Positions 17,364 to 26,717 of a stretch of DNA of 51,522 nucleotides are shown one piece after another. This stretch comes from Exiguobacterium acetylicum DSM 20416. GTDB lineage: Bacteria; Bacillota; Bacilli; Exiguobacteriales; Exiguobacteriaceae. The first letter of the stretch is position 1. Every line of letters starts with the position of its first letter. Location: assembly GCF_000702605.1 (NCBI RefSeq), contig NZ_JNIR01000003.1:1-51522 (forward strand), written 5' to 3'. The translations under genes and the position numbers were made by a program. The notes under the pieces were generated by a model. That model made no database searches. It was not told the origin of the DNA and saw nothing but the letters and a program-made list of their open reading frames with translations.

Positions 17364-17588
17364 ATGGGATTGAATGAGACAGGACTCAGCTTACTCCAGT
17401 TCTTCCAAGGACTCGCTGTCATCGCGGCAGCCATCGCCTTCGCAGTTGGTGGCTTCTACTTCATCTTCGGGGGAGATCGTGGACGCTCGAAGGCAGTCGG
17501 TTGGCTCGTCGGTGGTGCCGTCGGTCTGATCATCGTCATGGGTGCCTTTACATTGGCTGAGATGGTCAACGACAACATCAAATTCTAA
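17364..17588 (+). CDS. VirB2/TrbC-like two-helix membrane protein (pilin-like)
   Basis: 74 residues with two hydrophobic segments (about residues 14-36 and 44-66) separated by a short polar loop with GGDRGRSK. This is the size and shape of VirB2/TrbC-type subunits in Gram-positive type IV secretion operons, where no long pilus is made. ATG at 17364 with GAGGAGG ahead. No cleavable signal peptide is evident. It sits second in the operon, which fits the VirB2 role, but the assignment is by architecture. Confidence 0.68.
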   Translation: MGLNETGLSLLQFFQGLAVIAAAIAFAVGGFYFIFGGDRGRSKAVGWLVGGAVGLIIVMGAFTLAEMVNDNIKF

Positions 17589-17680
17589 TTGAAAAAGTGA
17601 TTGCACAGACCGTCATTCCAAATTGGATGGCTTTTTTTATTGCCCTCGTTACGATGTCTCGCTTCAAAGGAGGAGAATGT

Positions 17681-18772
17681 ATGCTCTTCGTCCGTTTCAC
17701 GGATATACCGAAAGAAGCCTTTCCGAACTATGAGCGTCTCCCTTATGAGGAGGCGCTTTTATTATCGACGCAAGTTCATCAAGAAGCCCAGCAAGCGAAC
17801 GAACGGTTTGCGAGTGAGTTCCGGATTTTTGATGATGCGGACCAACTTGTATACAAAGGAATGTTCCAGTTTGGTGATCCGACCTATCCCAATCTTTATC
17901 TGCAGCTGAAGGATCGGATCCCGCGTATTCGGATCCGAAAGGAGGATGCGACGAAGAAGATCCTATTACTCGAGAACCTAGAACGTTTGACGCCGGAATC
18001 CTACAAGACGATGACGGCGTCAGCGATTCAGCAACAGCCGGATGCGACACACATCTCCCGCCTTCGTCGCGGACAACGTCGTCTCGTCTATGGTGTCAGT
18101 GGTGTGAGTCTCTTGCTCCTCGGTGCGTTGTCCGTTGTGCAACTTGTTCAGCCGGATCCACCAAGCGGTGTTCAAGCGGAAACATCCGATTGGCAACCGA
18201 TCTATGAAGCAGCGTTGATAGGACAAACGGATTCACTCGTCGAGCGCCTGGAAAAACAAAAATCGCTGAACGATGAACAACAGCAATTCCTGATTACGCA
18301 GTATGTCGAAAAACAGGACCACAACCAAGCGGTCTCCGTGACGAAGGATCCAATCGATGTCGAGACAATCATCATGCAGTCGAAACGATTCGCGACCAAT
18401 CGTCAGGATACGCTACAAGCCTTCCAAGCCGTTTATCCGACGGACGAAGGAACGTTCGACCTTGCCATCCTACAGAAAGACTATAAACGTGCCGTCTCGC
18501 TTACGGGCGTCGAGATGACGACAGCCCGTCAAGAAGCCAAAACACGCGCTTATATCGCATTGAAAGAGGTGACGAAGGCTCAAGAAAGTGTCAAGACGGT
18601 CCATAACGAAGAATTGAAGGAGCAAGTGGCAACACTCGTCCAACTGGACGAAGAGATTCAAGCACTCGAGGATCAAAAGCGCCAGTTATCCGAGAAGAAA
18701 GACAAGAAAGAACTCGAAAAGCTGAATGCGTCGCTCGAAGCGAAGCAACGACAAGCTTCTTCACTTCTTTAA
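17681..18772 (+). CDS. single-pass membrane protein of the transfer operon
   Basis: 363 residues from the ATG at 17681 behind AAAGGAGGAG; a longer frame from 17597 lacks such a site. A soluble N-terminal domain of about 130 residues (MLFVRFTDIPKEAFPNYERL...) is followed by one membrane segment at about residues 136-156 (LVYGVSGVSLLLLGALSVVQ) and a helical C-terminal half ending in a coiled coil rich in Glu/Lys/Gln. The layout (soluble domain, membrane helix, helical repeats) recalls EssB/YukC of type VII secretion, but I see no sequence motif proving it. It is probably a scaffold subunit, upstream of the VirD4-like coupling ATPase. Confidence 0.65.
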   Translation: MLFVRFTDIPKEAFPNYERLPYEEALLLSTQVHQEAQQANERFASEFRIFDDADQLVYKGMFQFGDPTYPNLYLQLKDRIPRIRIRKEDATKKILLLENLERLTPESYKTMTASAIQQQPDATHISRLRRGQRRLVYGVSGVSLLLLGALSVVQLVQPDPPSGVQAETSDWQPIYEAALIGQTDSLVERLEKQKSLNDEQQQFLITQYVEKQDHNQAVSVTKDPIDVETIIMQSKRFATNRQDTLQAFQAVYPTDEGTFDLAILQKDYKRAVSLTGVEMTTARQEAKTRAYIALKEVTKAQESVKTVHNEELKEQVATLVQLDEEIQALEDQKRQLSEKKDKKELEKLNASLEAKQRQASSLL

Positions 18773-18794
18773 TGAAAGTGTGGTGACTGAAATA

Positions 18795-21167
18795 ATGATG
18801 AACTTCTCACTTCGTTCTCTCGTTACCTCCGCTTGGCTGTGGCGATGTCTCACCTTTTTGATCGCTTTACCCATTGTATTGTTCTTAGTACTCAATGTGG
18901 CGTTTCAGTTCCTGCAGCAGACAATCCAAAATCTCTTCCAGAATGGGAAGTTAACGACGACCGGATCCCCGCTACAATACGATCCGAATTGGTGGACGAC
19001 GCTTGCCTGGTCGACCTCCTTCGCTTTCGCTTTGTTCGGTGTCTGCTTCCTCTCAGGAGGATTTCTCTTATTGAAGTATTGGCTCAATTTCCGCGATCTC
19101 AAAGCAGCACAAAAAGGAAGTGCCCGCTTCACGACATTTCAAGAGCTGAAACAGCAGTATCGGGACGTGCCGGATCGTAAGGAGACTTATAGTGGATCTG
19201 GCGGTGTTCCGGTCGGGCGCTATCGTGATCGTCTCTACATCGACGACAGTGCCGTCAATAACCTCGTCATTGGGACGACCCGATCCGGGAAAGGCGAGAC
19301 GTTCGTCTTCTCGACAATCGACCTCTACAGTCGTGCCGAACGCCAAGCGAGCCTGATCATCAATGATCCGAAGGGTGAATTGTTCGCCGCCTCCAAAGAG
19401 ACACTCGAAGCACGCGGCTATCAGGTCGAGGTCCTGAACCTGATGAACCCGTCACAATCGATGTCCTATAACCTGTTGCAGCTGACGATTGACGCGTATC
19501 TGGACGAGAACTATTCGCTCGCCCAGCAATATGCGCGCTCGGTCGCCTACATGCTTTACCATGATCCGAAGGCAAAGGATCCGTTCTGGAGCAACTCTTC
19601 GACGGACCTTTGCACCGCTCTGATTCTCGGATTATGCGAACAAGCCAAACATGAACCGGAGAAGATCACGATGTATAACGTCGCTTTGATGTTGTCCGAT
19701 CTCGGCTCACGGACGATCATCGATGAAATGGGACAGGAACAATCGGCACTCGATGCCTTCTTCGCATCGTTTCCGGAGAATCATCCGGCACGTATGCAGT
19801 ACGCGACGCTTCATTTCTCCGGTGGGCAGACGCGCGCGAGCATCCTCGCTAATACCAACGCCAAGCTCGGGATCTTTACGCTTGATGCGACGGCACGTTT
19901 GACGGCACAGAACTCACTTGATATGAAACTGATCGGTTTCAATCGCTGGATTCGTGGACGTGCCCTTCCCTTGTCACGGTTGACGTTCTACTTTCCAAGT
20001 GGGAAACAACTCGCCTTGACGACGGACGACGATGGGAGTTTTGTACTCCATCACGAAGAAAACCTCGAAGTGGATACCAATATCACCGTAGAAAGTGAGG
20101 GACAGCAGTATACCGTGTCACTCTCAGGTTGGAGAGACGAGACGGTCGGTCTCTTCGACTGGACGACGGATGCACCGATCGACATCCGGGAGATTCGTCA
20201 GCATCCGCGTCCGGTAGCTGTCTTCCTGATCGTTCCGGACTATGATCCAACACTGAATGTCATCGCCTCACTGTACGTCAAACAAGTCTATACCTCCCTC
20301 GCTCGCGTCGCCTCACAAGCGACGAGCGGACGTTGTGAACGCCAGGTTATCTTCCTCCTCGACGAATTTGGGAACATGCCAGCGATTGAAGGGATGGCGA
20401 ACATCATCACCGTCTGTCTCGGTCGGAACATCCGCTTCAACCTCGTCATCCAGTCCTACGCACAACTCGAGAACCTCTACGGGGAGGATTGGAAGACGAT
20501 CGACGGGAACTGCGGGAACACGCACTACCTATTGACAGCAGATGAGTCGACGGCAGAATTGATTTCGAAGAAGCTCGGGGAGCAAACAATCGTCACGAAA
20601 TCACGTTCCGGACAGACGTTCTCTCTCTCGAAGTCGAAGACGGAGAGTGTCGATGGTCGGCGCTTGCTGACAGCAACGGAAGTGATGGGACTGAAGGAAG
20701 GCGAGATGTTGATCATCCGCGTCATCAAGCGACAAGACAAACAACAGAAACGAATACAGTCCTATCCCCTCTTCCTGACCGGACGAACGGCGATGAAATA
20801 CCGCTATGAATACTTGGCGGATGACTTTAACACAGATCGTTCCATCAATGATCTCGTCATTCCCTGCGCGCATGCCCATCTCGACCTGAATACGCTTCGT
20901 GTCTCCTTTCATCTCGGTGCCTCAGTTGCATCGAAAACGGTTGAGACGGAGGAGGAGACACCTGACGCAACAGAATGGCGCGTCTGCGATGTCCTGCAGC
21001 CGAAAATCCTGCGCTCGATCTTCGAGACGACAGAATACGATACGTTACCGATTGATCTGTTCGAACAAGGCATCCTAGATAAGACAATTCCTGTGACCGA
21101 CAACCAGCGCCATTTCTTGAAGACAATCATCAGCAAACGACTCGAGAAACTTCGTCATGGCGTCTAA
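18795..21167 (+). CDS. VirD4/TraG-family type IV coupling ATPase
   Basis: 790 residues from the ATG at 18795; the longer frame overlaps the upstream gene and is unlikely, although GTG codons at 18780 and 18783 are possible. Two N-terminal membrane segments (about residues 14-38 and 70-94) precede the ATPase: Walker A GTTRSGKGET (160-169) and Walker B IFLLDEFGNMP (near 520). It couples the relaxase-DNA complex to the channel. Between residues about 385 and 465 a Thr-rich beta-type insertion interrupts the ATPase core (FYFPSGKQLALTTDDDGSFV), resembling carboxypeptidase-regulatory/CNA-B folds. Similar inserts are, as far as I recall, known in Gram-positive members, but the role is unclear. Confidence 0.93.
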   Translation: MMNFSLRSLVTSAWLWRCLTFLIALPIVLFLVLNVAFQFLQQTIQNLFQNGKLTTTGSPLQYDPNWWTTLAWSTSFAFALFGVCFLSGGFLLLKYWLNFRDLKAAQKGSARFTTFQELKQQYRDVPDRKETYSGSGGVPVGRYRDRLYIDDSAVNNLVIGTTRSGKGETFVFSTIDLYSRAERQASLIINDPKGELFAASKETLEARGYQVEVLNLMNPSQSMSYNLLQLTIDAYLDENYSLAQQYARSVAYMLYHDPKAKDPFWSNSSTDLCTALILGLCEQAKHEPEKITMYNVALMLSDLGSRTIIDEMGQEQSALDAFFASFPENHPARMQYATLHFSGGQTRASILANTNAKLGIFTLDATARLTAQNSLDMKLIGFNRWIRGRALPLSRLTFYFPSGKQLALTTDDDGSFVLHHEENLEVDTNITVESEGQQYTVSLSGWRDETVGLFDWTTDAPIDIREIRQHPRPVAVFLIVPDYDPTLNVIASLYVKQVYTSLARVASQATSGRCERQVIFLLDEFGNMPAIEGMANIITVCLGRNIRFNLVIQSYAQLENLYGEDWKTIDGNCGNTHYLLTADESTAELISKKLGEQTIVTKSRSGQTFSLSKSKTESVDGRRLLTATEVMGLKEGEMLIIRVIKRQDKQQKRIQSYPLFLTGRTAMKYRYEYLADDFNTDRSINDLVIPCAHAHLDLNTLRVSFHLGASVASKTVETEEETPDATEWRVCDVLQPKILRSIFETTEYDTLPIDLFEQGILDKTIPVTDNQRHFLKTIISKRLEKLRHGV

Positions 21168-21179
21168 GGAGGGCATCAA

Positions 21180-21431
21180 ATGACAGAACTGACACGCACG
21201 GAACGCGTCCAACGTGAACTTCGCGTCATCGCAACCATCATCAAGGAGAATAAAAAGCGTCTCCGCCGCGGTGAAGTCTTGAATATCCAGACCCGGGACG
21301 GATTCCTCGTCGTATTTGAGGAAGAAGACCCAGACTCAGGCGACCGAAAAACTGTTACGCTTATAGACACATTCGATTTTCGGGTTCACGTCAGTAATGG
21401 CGATTTAACGGATCCGGAACAGGTGTTATAA
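21180..21431 (+). CDS. small hypothetical protein of the transfer operon
   Basis: 83 residues, with AAGGAGG before the ATG, 12 bases after the coupling protein. The N-terminal half is a charged helix (RTERVQRELRVIATIIKENK) and the second half looks beta-rich and acidic (GFLVVFEEEDPDSGDRKTVT). No membrane segment and no family recognised. It ends about 20 bases before the lipoprotein gene. Composition is backbone-like, marking the last normal gene before the AT-rich patch. Confidence 0.65.
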   Translation: MTELTRTERVQRELRVIATIIKENKKRLRRGEVLNIQTRDGFLVVFEEEDPDSGDRKTVTLIDTFDFRVHVSNGDLTDPEQVL

Positions 21432-21450
21432 ACGGAAAAGGGGTGGAGGC

Positions 21451-21878
21451 ATGCAAGCGAAACGAGTACTCTCCGGACTATTGATTTCCTCTGCGTTACT
21501 TTTAGTCGGTTGTAGTGAAACTGAAGACTCTAGTCAGGCGAATCAAGTAAAGTTATCCAAGGTAGAAAATCTAATGGATGGAAAACAGGAAGGATTTCTA
21601 CTAATTTTAAAAGAGGAAGACGGAGATATTGGCTCATATCAAAATAAACTCGATTCCATAGCGAAAAAAACGAAGTACCTATCAACATCTATAATACTTT
21701 TCAACCTGATACTAAAAAAATAGTGGATAGAGCAAACTTTGAATACACATCTACGCTACAAGGTGAACGTTTATATTACGTGTCGAAAGGAAAAATCAAA
21801 GATAAATTAAATATTAATCGCCTTACTGATGAGACTTTTACTAATACAGTCAATGAGTTTGTAACTAATAATAAATAG
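21451..21878 (+). pseudogene. exclusion-like lipoprotein, frameshifted at a poly-A run
   Basis: The reading frame starts MQAKRVLSGLLISSALLLVG with a lipobox LLVGCS, so it is a secreted lipoprotein. It breaks at the A7 run 21664-21670. With one more A it would continue AKKNEVPINIYNTFQPDTKK and run to TAG at 21876-21878, about 142 residues. The restored body (ESS-less, alternating helix and strand) resembles small thioredoxin-fold accessory proteins. Size, lipid anchor and position directly before a VirB6-like gene resemble YddJ, the exclusion lipoprotein of ICEBs1, whose target is the VirB6-like ConG. Function is inferred from this context. As read, the product stops after 90 residues. Confidence 0.7.
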
Positions 21879-21902
21879 AATGAAACGGAGGTCTGGATAG
21901 AT

Positions 21903-23810
21903 ATGTCTGATGCTCAGGTTATCCAGAAACTTACCGAATTCGAACGTCTTTTCAATTTAAGTAATCTAGTTAACGACGCTTTACGAACTGTAGGGTGGAT
22001 TTTTGTCAGAGGGCTTTCTTTATTGATTGATTCTCTCGAAAGTCTTACAGATGATATTTTGATGATCAAAACATTCTTTAATAATCCTCAAGTGGTTGAA
22101 TTCGTTCAGACGATTCAACCTTTTTTGTATGTACTATTAGCCGGCAGCTTTATTTTTACAGGCTATCTCATCATTTTTCAAAAGAAATTCGATCGAGAAG
22201 GGCTTCTTATCAATATTTTCATTTCATTGATGATTTTAGGACTTCTCTCACCTACGATGAAACAACTAAATGAATTCACAGATCAGGCAGTCAATCAAGT
22301 CAAGAGTAGTAGTATATATGGTTCTGAAAAGGAAACTATATCTGAAACAATACTCAAAGAAAATTTAAATGATTTAGTAGCATATGATAAAAATGGTTTT
22401 GAAAACTATACAGAAACCGTCGTAAAAAATAATGTTCCGACCAAATTAATCAAAGGATTACAGATAAATGAGGTGTTCGATAGCAATAAACTAGACATCT
22501 CCACTACTGGATCAAAACTTTCAAAATCATTTATTGTTTGGGACGGTAGTGAGGAAGTACTAGGCGAACTCGATCAAAGCGGACTTGATTGGAATAACCA
22601 GTACTACTATCGCTATCATCCGAACTGGCTGACGATTCTTGTCACCCTTGGCGTGATGGGCTTCACCCTCTTCTCGATTGCCTACAAGCTAGCTCGACTT
22701 TCGTTCGAGTTGGCTTTTAATTATGTTCTAGCGATTTTAGTCGCCCCCGCTGACCTACACAGCGGACAAAAGACGAAGAAAGTCATTCAAAGCATCCTGA
22801 ACACGTTCCTCGTCATCATCTTGATTTTCGTCTCGATCAAGCTCTACACGATTGGGACGGCTTATCTGGCTGATACACTCGACGGTCTTGCCTATTTGAT
22901 CGCGTTGATTGCTTTCTCCGCTGCCTTGATTGATGGACCCAACATGGTCGAACGCCTCTTCGGGATCGATGCGGGTCTGAAACGCGGGTGGGGTGTCGCA
23001 CTTGGTGCGTATGCTGTAGGGAAAGGAACGGCAAAAGTAGGGGCTCGTGTCGCTGGACAGACGATGAAGAGGACATCACAACCAACTACCCCATCCGCCT
23101 CAGAAGCTGCCAGTACAAAGTTACCACCGAACCCACCACATAATGGTGGCACACCGACGGGTCGTCCGGATCGTTCGTCTGACAGTTTGCCAGTTCGTTC
23201 GCAAGTACAAGAGCGCACTTCACGATCAACCGGACAAGAGAACCAGCGCATTGAATCCACTGATTTATCGACGCACGACACGAATTCGGAGAGTCCGACT
23301 GCAACAACATCAAAAGAGTCCATGCCAAGCCGTTCGAACTCCGTCTCACCACAATCACCTGCGACTACTCCGTCATCATCGCAAATACCTGTTTCACAAC
23401 CGAAGATGCCCGATGGATCGATGAAGGCACAACCAACTACTTCATCTGATGCGTTCAATACCTCTGAAACAACTGTCGCATCGCAACCTACTTCACCGTC
23501 GGAACAACCTATTGGAACACGTGCACCTAATCCATCTTCTATTCACTCAGGATCAACATCTAACACGACACCTAAAGAGACAGCACATACTCTACCCTCT
23601 TCAGGCGCGAGCAATTCTTCACCTTCTATCACTGAGTCGCAAGAGATATCATCCGGAACACAGCGGCAACGAAAGTCGATCTATCAGACACTGGAGACGA
23701 CGACACAAAAAGAACTCAAGCATGTCGAACAAACGCAGACACGTGTGACGTCAGAATCGTCCCGGATGTACTCGACCGATGTCCCGCGTCTAGACCCGAA
23801 AAAGGAGTGA
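21903..23810 (+). CDS. VirB6/TrbL-like polytopic membrane channel protein
   Basis: 635 residues. Hydrophobic segments occur near residues 28-45, 66-92, 96-115, 236-262, 266-285, 295-315 and 320-350, with a large extracytoplasmic loop at about 115-235. The final 250 residues are a low-complexity tail rich in Ser, Thr, Pro and Gln. It is the inner channel component of the transfer apparatus. Codon use is AT-rich up to about 22600 (the first 230 residues, including the big loop) and then GC-rich, so the gene is a mosaic of two sources. ATG at 21903 follows GGAGG at some distance. Confidence 0.85.
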   Translation: MSDAQVIQKLTEFERLFNLSNLVNDALRTVGWIFVRGLSLLIDSLESLTDDILMIKTFFNNPQVVEFVQTIQPFLYVLLAGSFIFTGYLIIFQKKFDREGLLINIFISLMILGLLSPTMKQLNEFTDQAVNQVKSSSIYGSEKETISETILKENLNDLVAYDKNGFENYTETVVKNNVPTKLIKGLQINEVFDSNKLDISTTGSKLSKSFIVWDGSEEVLGELDQSGLDWNNQYYYRYHPNWLTILVTLGVMGFTLFSIAYKLARLSFELAFNYVLAILVAPADLHSGQKTKKVIQSILNTFLVIILIFVSIKLYTIGTAYLADTLDGLAYLIALIAFSAALIDGPNMVERLFGIDAGLKRGWGVALGAYAVGKGTAKVGARVAGQTMKRTSQPTTPSASEAASTKLPPNPPHNGGTPTGRPDRSSDSLPVRSQVQERTSRSTGQENQRIESTDLSTHDTNSESPTATTSKESMPSRSNSVSPQSPATTPSSSQIPVSQPKMPDGSMKAQPTTSSDAFNTSETTVASQPTSPSEQPIGTRAPNPSSIHSGSTSNTTPKETAHTLPSSGASNSSPSITESQEISSGTQRQRKSIYQTLETTTQKELKHVEQTQTRVTSESSRMYSTDVPRLDPKKE

Positions 23811-23814
23811 GACC

Positions 23815-24126
23815 ATGCAACAGCGCCAGTACCGGATTCCGAACGAAGTCACGACCGAGCTGAAGATCAATAAGATGCTCTATCTCTATGATTTACTGTT
23901 TCTCGTCGCTTTGATCATCGTCCGGTTGATTGCCCTGCCGTTCATCCCGGACGCCTTACATCTGCCATTCACATTCTTCCTCGTCGCGTTCGGACTCTTC
24001 CTCGTCATCCGCCCAACGACGAATCCAGAGAAACGGATGATTCACGTGCTCTATTACGCGCTGATGAAGAAGAAAGACACGTATATCGCATTGACAGACG
24101 GTAAGGACGGATCGAAAGGAGCGTGA
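23815..24126 (+). CDS. VirB3-like membrane protein (DUF5592 type)
   Basis: 103 residues with two membrane segments (about residues 25-45 and 49-67), a positively charged N-terminus (RQYRIPNEVTTELKINK) and the NPEKRMIHVLYYAL motif after the second segment. This is the form of the VirB3-type partner that sits with the VirB4 ATPase in Gram-positive transfer systems. The ATG has GGAGTGAG immediately upstream, and only four bases separate it from the previous stop. Function is by position and architecture. Confidence 0.75.
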   Translation: MQQRQYRIPNEVTTELKINKMLYLYDLLFLVALIIVRLIALPFIPDALHLPFTFFLVAFGLFLVIRPTTNPEKRMIHVLYYALMKKKDTYIALTDGKDGSKGA

Positions 24127-24130
24127 TGGC

Positions 24131-24766
24131 ATGAGTTTATCGGAAGAGAAACGATCTAAAACAATTCCGACGACAGACATTACTTGGCTCGATGAGATGC
24201 AATTGACGACACCTCCAACACGGAAGGAAAAACGCATCCGGATCCCGCCTTCTGTCGCCTCTCTGCTACCAATCATTGATGCCACGGCGCTCGATGGGTT
24301 CGAGATGCAGGACGGGACATTCTGCGACATCATTCAGCTGACTTCAAAGGATATCTACGGGTTGTCCGAGACGGAGAAGGACCATGATATCTTCTCCCTC
24401 GCCTATCTGTTGCAGGCATATATTCATCCGTTGAAGGTGATTCCGCTCAATACACCGCTTAATTTGGAGAAACAGAAACAGCGCATCGAACGACAGCTTC
24501 GGCAAAATCAAAACGCCGCCTATCATCCGTTTTTGCAAAAGAAGAAACAGGAACTGATCTACCTCGAGGAGCATCGCACGAATCGCGATTATCTCCTCTT
24601 TTTTTATGCACCGGATGAGGCGATGCTCCGGGAACGAAAGCATCAATTGACGAAACTGCTTCGACGCAGCAATCCGATGGTCGAACTGACACTAGAACAA
24701 AAAATGCATGTGTTATTCCAGCTACACAACCCAAATACGAAACCGACTCAGGAAGGAAAGGAGTGA
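24131..24766 (+). CDS. TrsD/TraD-family conjugation protein (VirB4 N-terminal-like)
   Basis: 211 residues, soluble. It resembles the TrsD family of staphylococcal and related plasmids: IRIPPSVASLLPIIDATALD, then MQDGTFCDIIQLTSKDI, then a long helical stretch (LEKQKQRIERQLRQNQNAAY) and DYLLFFYAPDEAMLRERKHQ. These features match the N-terminal domain of VirB4-type proteins split off as a separate gene. It directly precedes the ATPase gene, whose ATG lies eight bases after the stop, so the two products probably work as one unit at the membrane. Confidence 0.78.
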   Translation: MSLSEEKRSKTIPTTDITWLDEMQLTTPPTRKEKRIRIPPSVASLLPIIDATALDGFEMQDGTFCDIIQLTSKDIYGLSETEKDHDIFSLAYLLQAYIHPLKVIPLNTPLNLEKQKQRIERQLRQNQNAAYHPFLQKKKQELIYLEEHRTNRDYLLFFYAPDEAMLRERKHQLTKLLRRSNPMVELTLEQKMHVLFQLHNPNTKPTQEGKE

Positions 24767-24773
24767 TGGCGTC

Positions 24774-26717
24774 ATGTGGCGTACGCGTTTTCTACGGAAG
24801 CAGGACCCGGAGACAATCAAACAACAAGACGGCTATAATCCGACATTCGTTCAAGCGATCCAGCCGCAAGGCGGACTCCGCTTCGAGCCGAACTATGTCC
24901 GGACCGGTGACGGGTATCTCGCCTGTCTCCATGTCTATAAGTATCAATCGACCGTCTACGACTTCTGGCTCGAACCGATCCTCAATCTCCCTGGCGTCCT
25001 GACGACGCTCGACATCGGGACGGCAGACAAACGGGAGATGATCCGGACGATCAACAAGTCGATGGCCGAGCAGAATACGCGCTTCGAGAATGCGAAGGAT
25101 AACGTCGACCGGATTGATGCGCGGGAAACGTATAAGGAATTGAATGAACTCTACGAACAGATCACGCAAGGCGAAACGATGAAGTACCTGCATCTCCGTC
25201 TCTACGTTAAAGCGAAGACACTCGACGTACTCGAACACCAAGTTCAGGACGTAATGGAAGAACTCGAAGCACGGAATTTCCGTGCAACCGTCTTCCTGAA
25301 CGAACAGGAATGGGAATGGCGAAGCCTGTTCCTTAACTATGAGCAACAGCAAAAGCTACCGAACCGTCGTCGCGGGAAAGAGATTCCGTCGCTCTCAATC
25401 GCAGGAGGTTATCCGTTTCATTTCACGTCGCTACAGGATCCGACTGGGACCTATTACGGGACGACCGATACGAACGGAAGCGTCATCTTCGACTTATTCC
25501 ACAAGGACAAGCAGCGGAAGTTCTACAACGCCTTGATGATCGGTAAGATGGGCTCCGGGAAGTCGACTTTGCTCAAGAAGACGGTCCTCGATCAAGCGAT
25601 CAAAGGGAATCACGTTCGCATCTTAGACGTGACGGGCGAGTTCTCCGACCTCGTACGACAGCTCGGTGGAAAGGAGATCGCACTTGACGGTTCTGCCGGA
25701 CGGATCAATCCGCTCCATGTCTATAAGACGGTCACACATGCCGACGGCTCGGCGGATGAGGCACTCTCGTTCATGCAACATCTATCGAAGATTGCGGTCT
25801 TCTATCACTACATCAATCCAGCAGCTACACAAGAAGAAGCGAACGAGTTCGAAATCCTGCTCCGGCAACTCTACCTTGAGAAAGGGCTCTGGAATGAGGA
25901 CGGTGACGCGCCAATCACGACGCACCCTGCAAACACCTATCCGGTCTTCTCTGACTTCTTAGCGCTCGTCCGCTCTGAATTGTATGCGGACGATTCGCGG
26001 ACGACGATCCGCGAGACGATCAGTACGAACCGTGTCCGCCGTCTTGAGAATATCGAGCTCGCGATTACGAACCTCGTTCACAACTACGGCAACATCTTCG
26101 ACGGACATTCCTCGATCGAGCGATTTGACGAGGAAGCGATTGTCTCATTCCCGCTACGCAACCTGACCAATCTGAAAGACGAAATCTTTCAGGCACAGGT
26201 CTTCAACCTGATGAACATGCTGTGGGACGGGATGATCCTCAACGGTGCCGGACAACTCCGTAGCTACAACCAGGGTGAGCTATTGATTGAGGATGCTTTC
26301 AAATATCTGATTGTCATCGATGAGGCACATCACCTAATCAATACGCGTGACATCGCCCAACCGGCGATCCTTTATCTACAACAGTTCATGCGGGAAGCAC
26401 GGAAATACTTCGGTGGCATCTTCTTCGCCTCCCACTTGATCACGGACTTCGTCCCGACCGGTTCGAAGTCGGAGAACGCAGAGAACGTCAAGACGTTGTT
26501 CCAGCTGACACAGTATAAGTTCATCGGCGAGCAGGATGCCGAGAGCATCCCGACGATCCAGACCGTCTTCGACGGACAGTTGACGGAGAGTGAGACGCGG
26601 TTGATCCCGTCGCTCGAGACGGGACGAATCGTCCTCAGTATCTCCGGTGTGAAGACGCTGATCTTCGATGTCGATGTCTCACCTGAGGAGCTGACCTTGT
26701 TCGGAGGTGGTGCCTGA
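24774..26717 (+). CDS. VirB4/TrsE-type conjugation ATPase
   Basis: 647 residues from the ATG at 24774 with AAGGAG ahead; the frame opens earlier but inside the previous gene. Walker A GKMGSGKS is at residues 257-264 and Walker B LIVIDE at 512-517, followed by HHLINTRD. It powers assembly of the transfer channel from the cytoplasmic face. The length is normal for TrsE-like proteins, and with the separate TrsD-like gene it makes up a full VirB4. The stop codon overlaps the start of the next gene (TGATG), so they are translationally coupled. Confidence 0.93.
   Translation: MWRTRFLRKQDPETIKQQDGYNPTFVQAIQPQGGLRFEPNYVRTGDGYLACLHVYKYQSTVYDFWLEPILNLPGVLTTLDIGTADKREMIRTINKSMAEQNTRFENAKDNVDRIDARETYKELNELYEQITQGETMKYLHLRLYVKAKTLDVLEHQVQDVMEELEARNFRATVFLNEQEWEWRSLFLNYEQQQKLPNRRRGKEIPSLSIAGGYPFHFTSLQDPTGTYYGTTDTNGSVIFDLFHKDKQRKFYNALMIGKMGSGKSTLLKKTVLDQAIKGNHVRILDVTGEFSDLVRQLGGKEIALDGSAGRINPLHVYKTVTHADGSADEALSFMQHLSKIAVFYHYINPAATQEEANEFEILLRQLYLEKGLWNEDGDAPITTHPANTYPVFSDFLALVRSELYADDSRTTIRETISTNRVRRLENIELAITNLVHNYGNIFDGHSSIERFDEEAIVSFPLRNLTNLKDEIFQAQVFNLMNMLWDGMILNGAGQLRSYNQGELLIEDAFKYLIVIDEAHHLINTRDIAQPAILYLQQFMREARKYFGGIFFASHLITDFVPTGSKSENAENVKTLFQLTQYKFIGEQDAESIPTIQTVFDGQLTESETRLIPSLETGRIVLSISGVKTLIFDVDVSPEELTLFGGGA

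Noticed and set aside
22892-23458. 188-codon minus-strand frame opposite the Ser/Thr/Pro-rich tail of the VirB6-like gene
   Set aside because: It mirrors the low-complexity codons of the sense gene and has no start signal.
24792-25352. 186-codon minus-strand frame opposite the VirB4-type gene
   Set aside because: Antisense to a conserved ATPase; the open frame follows from its GC-rich codon pattern.
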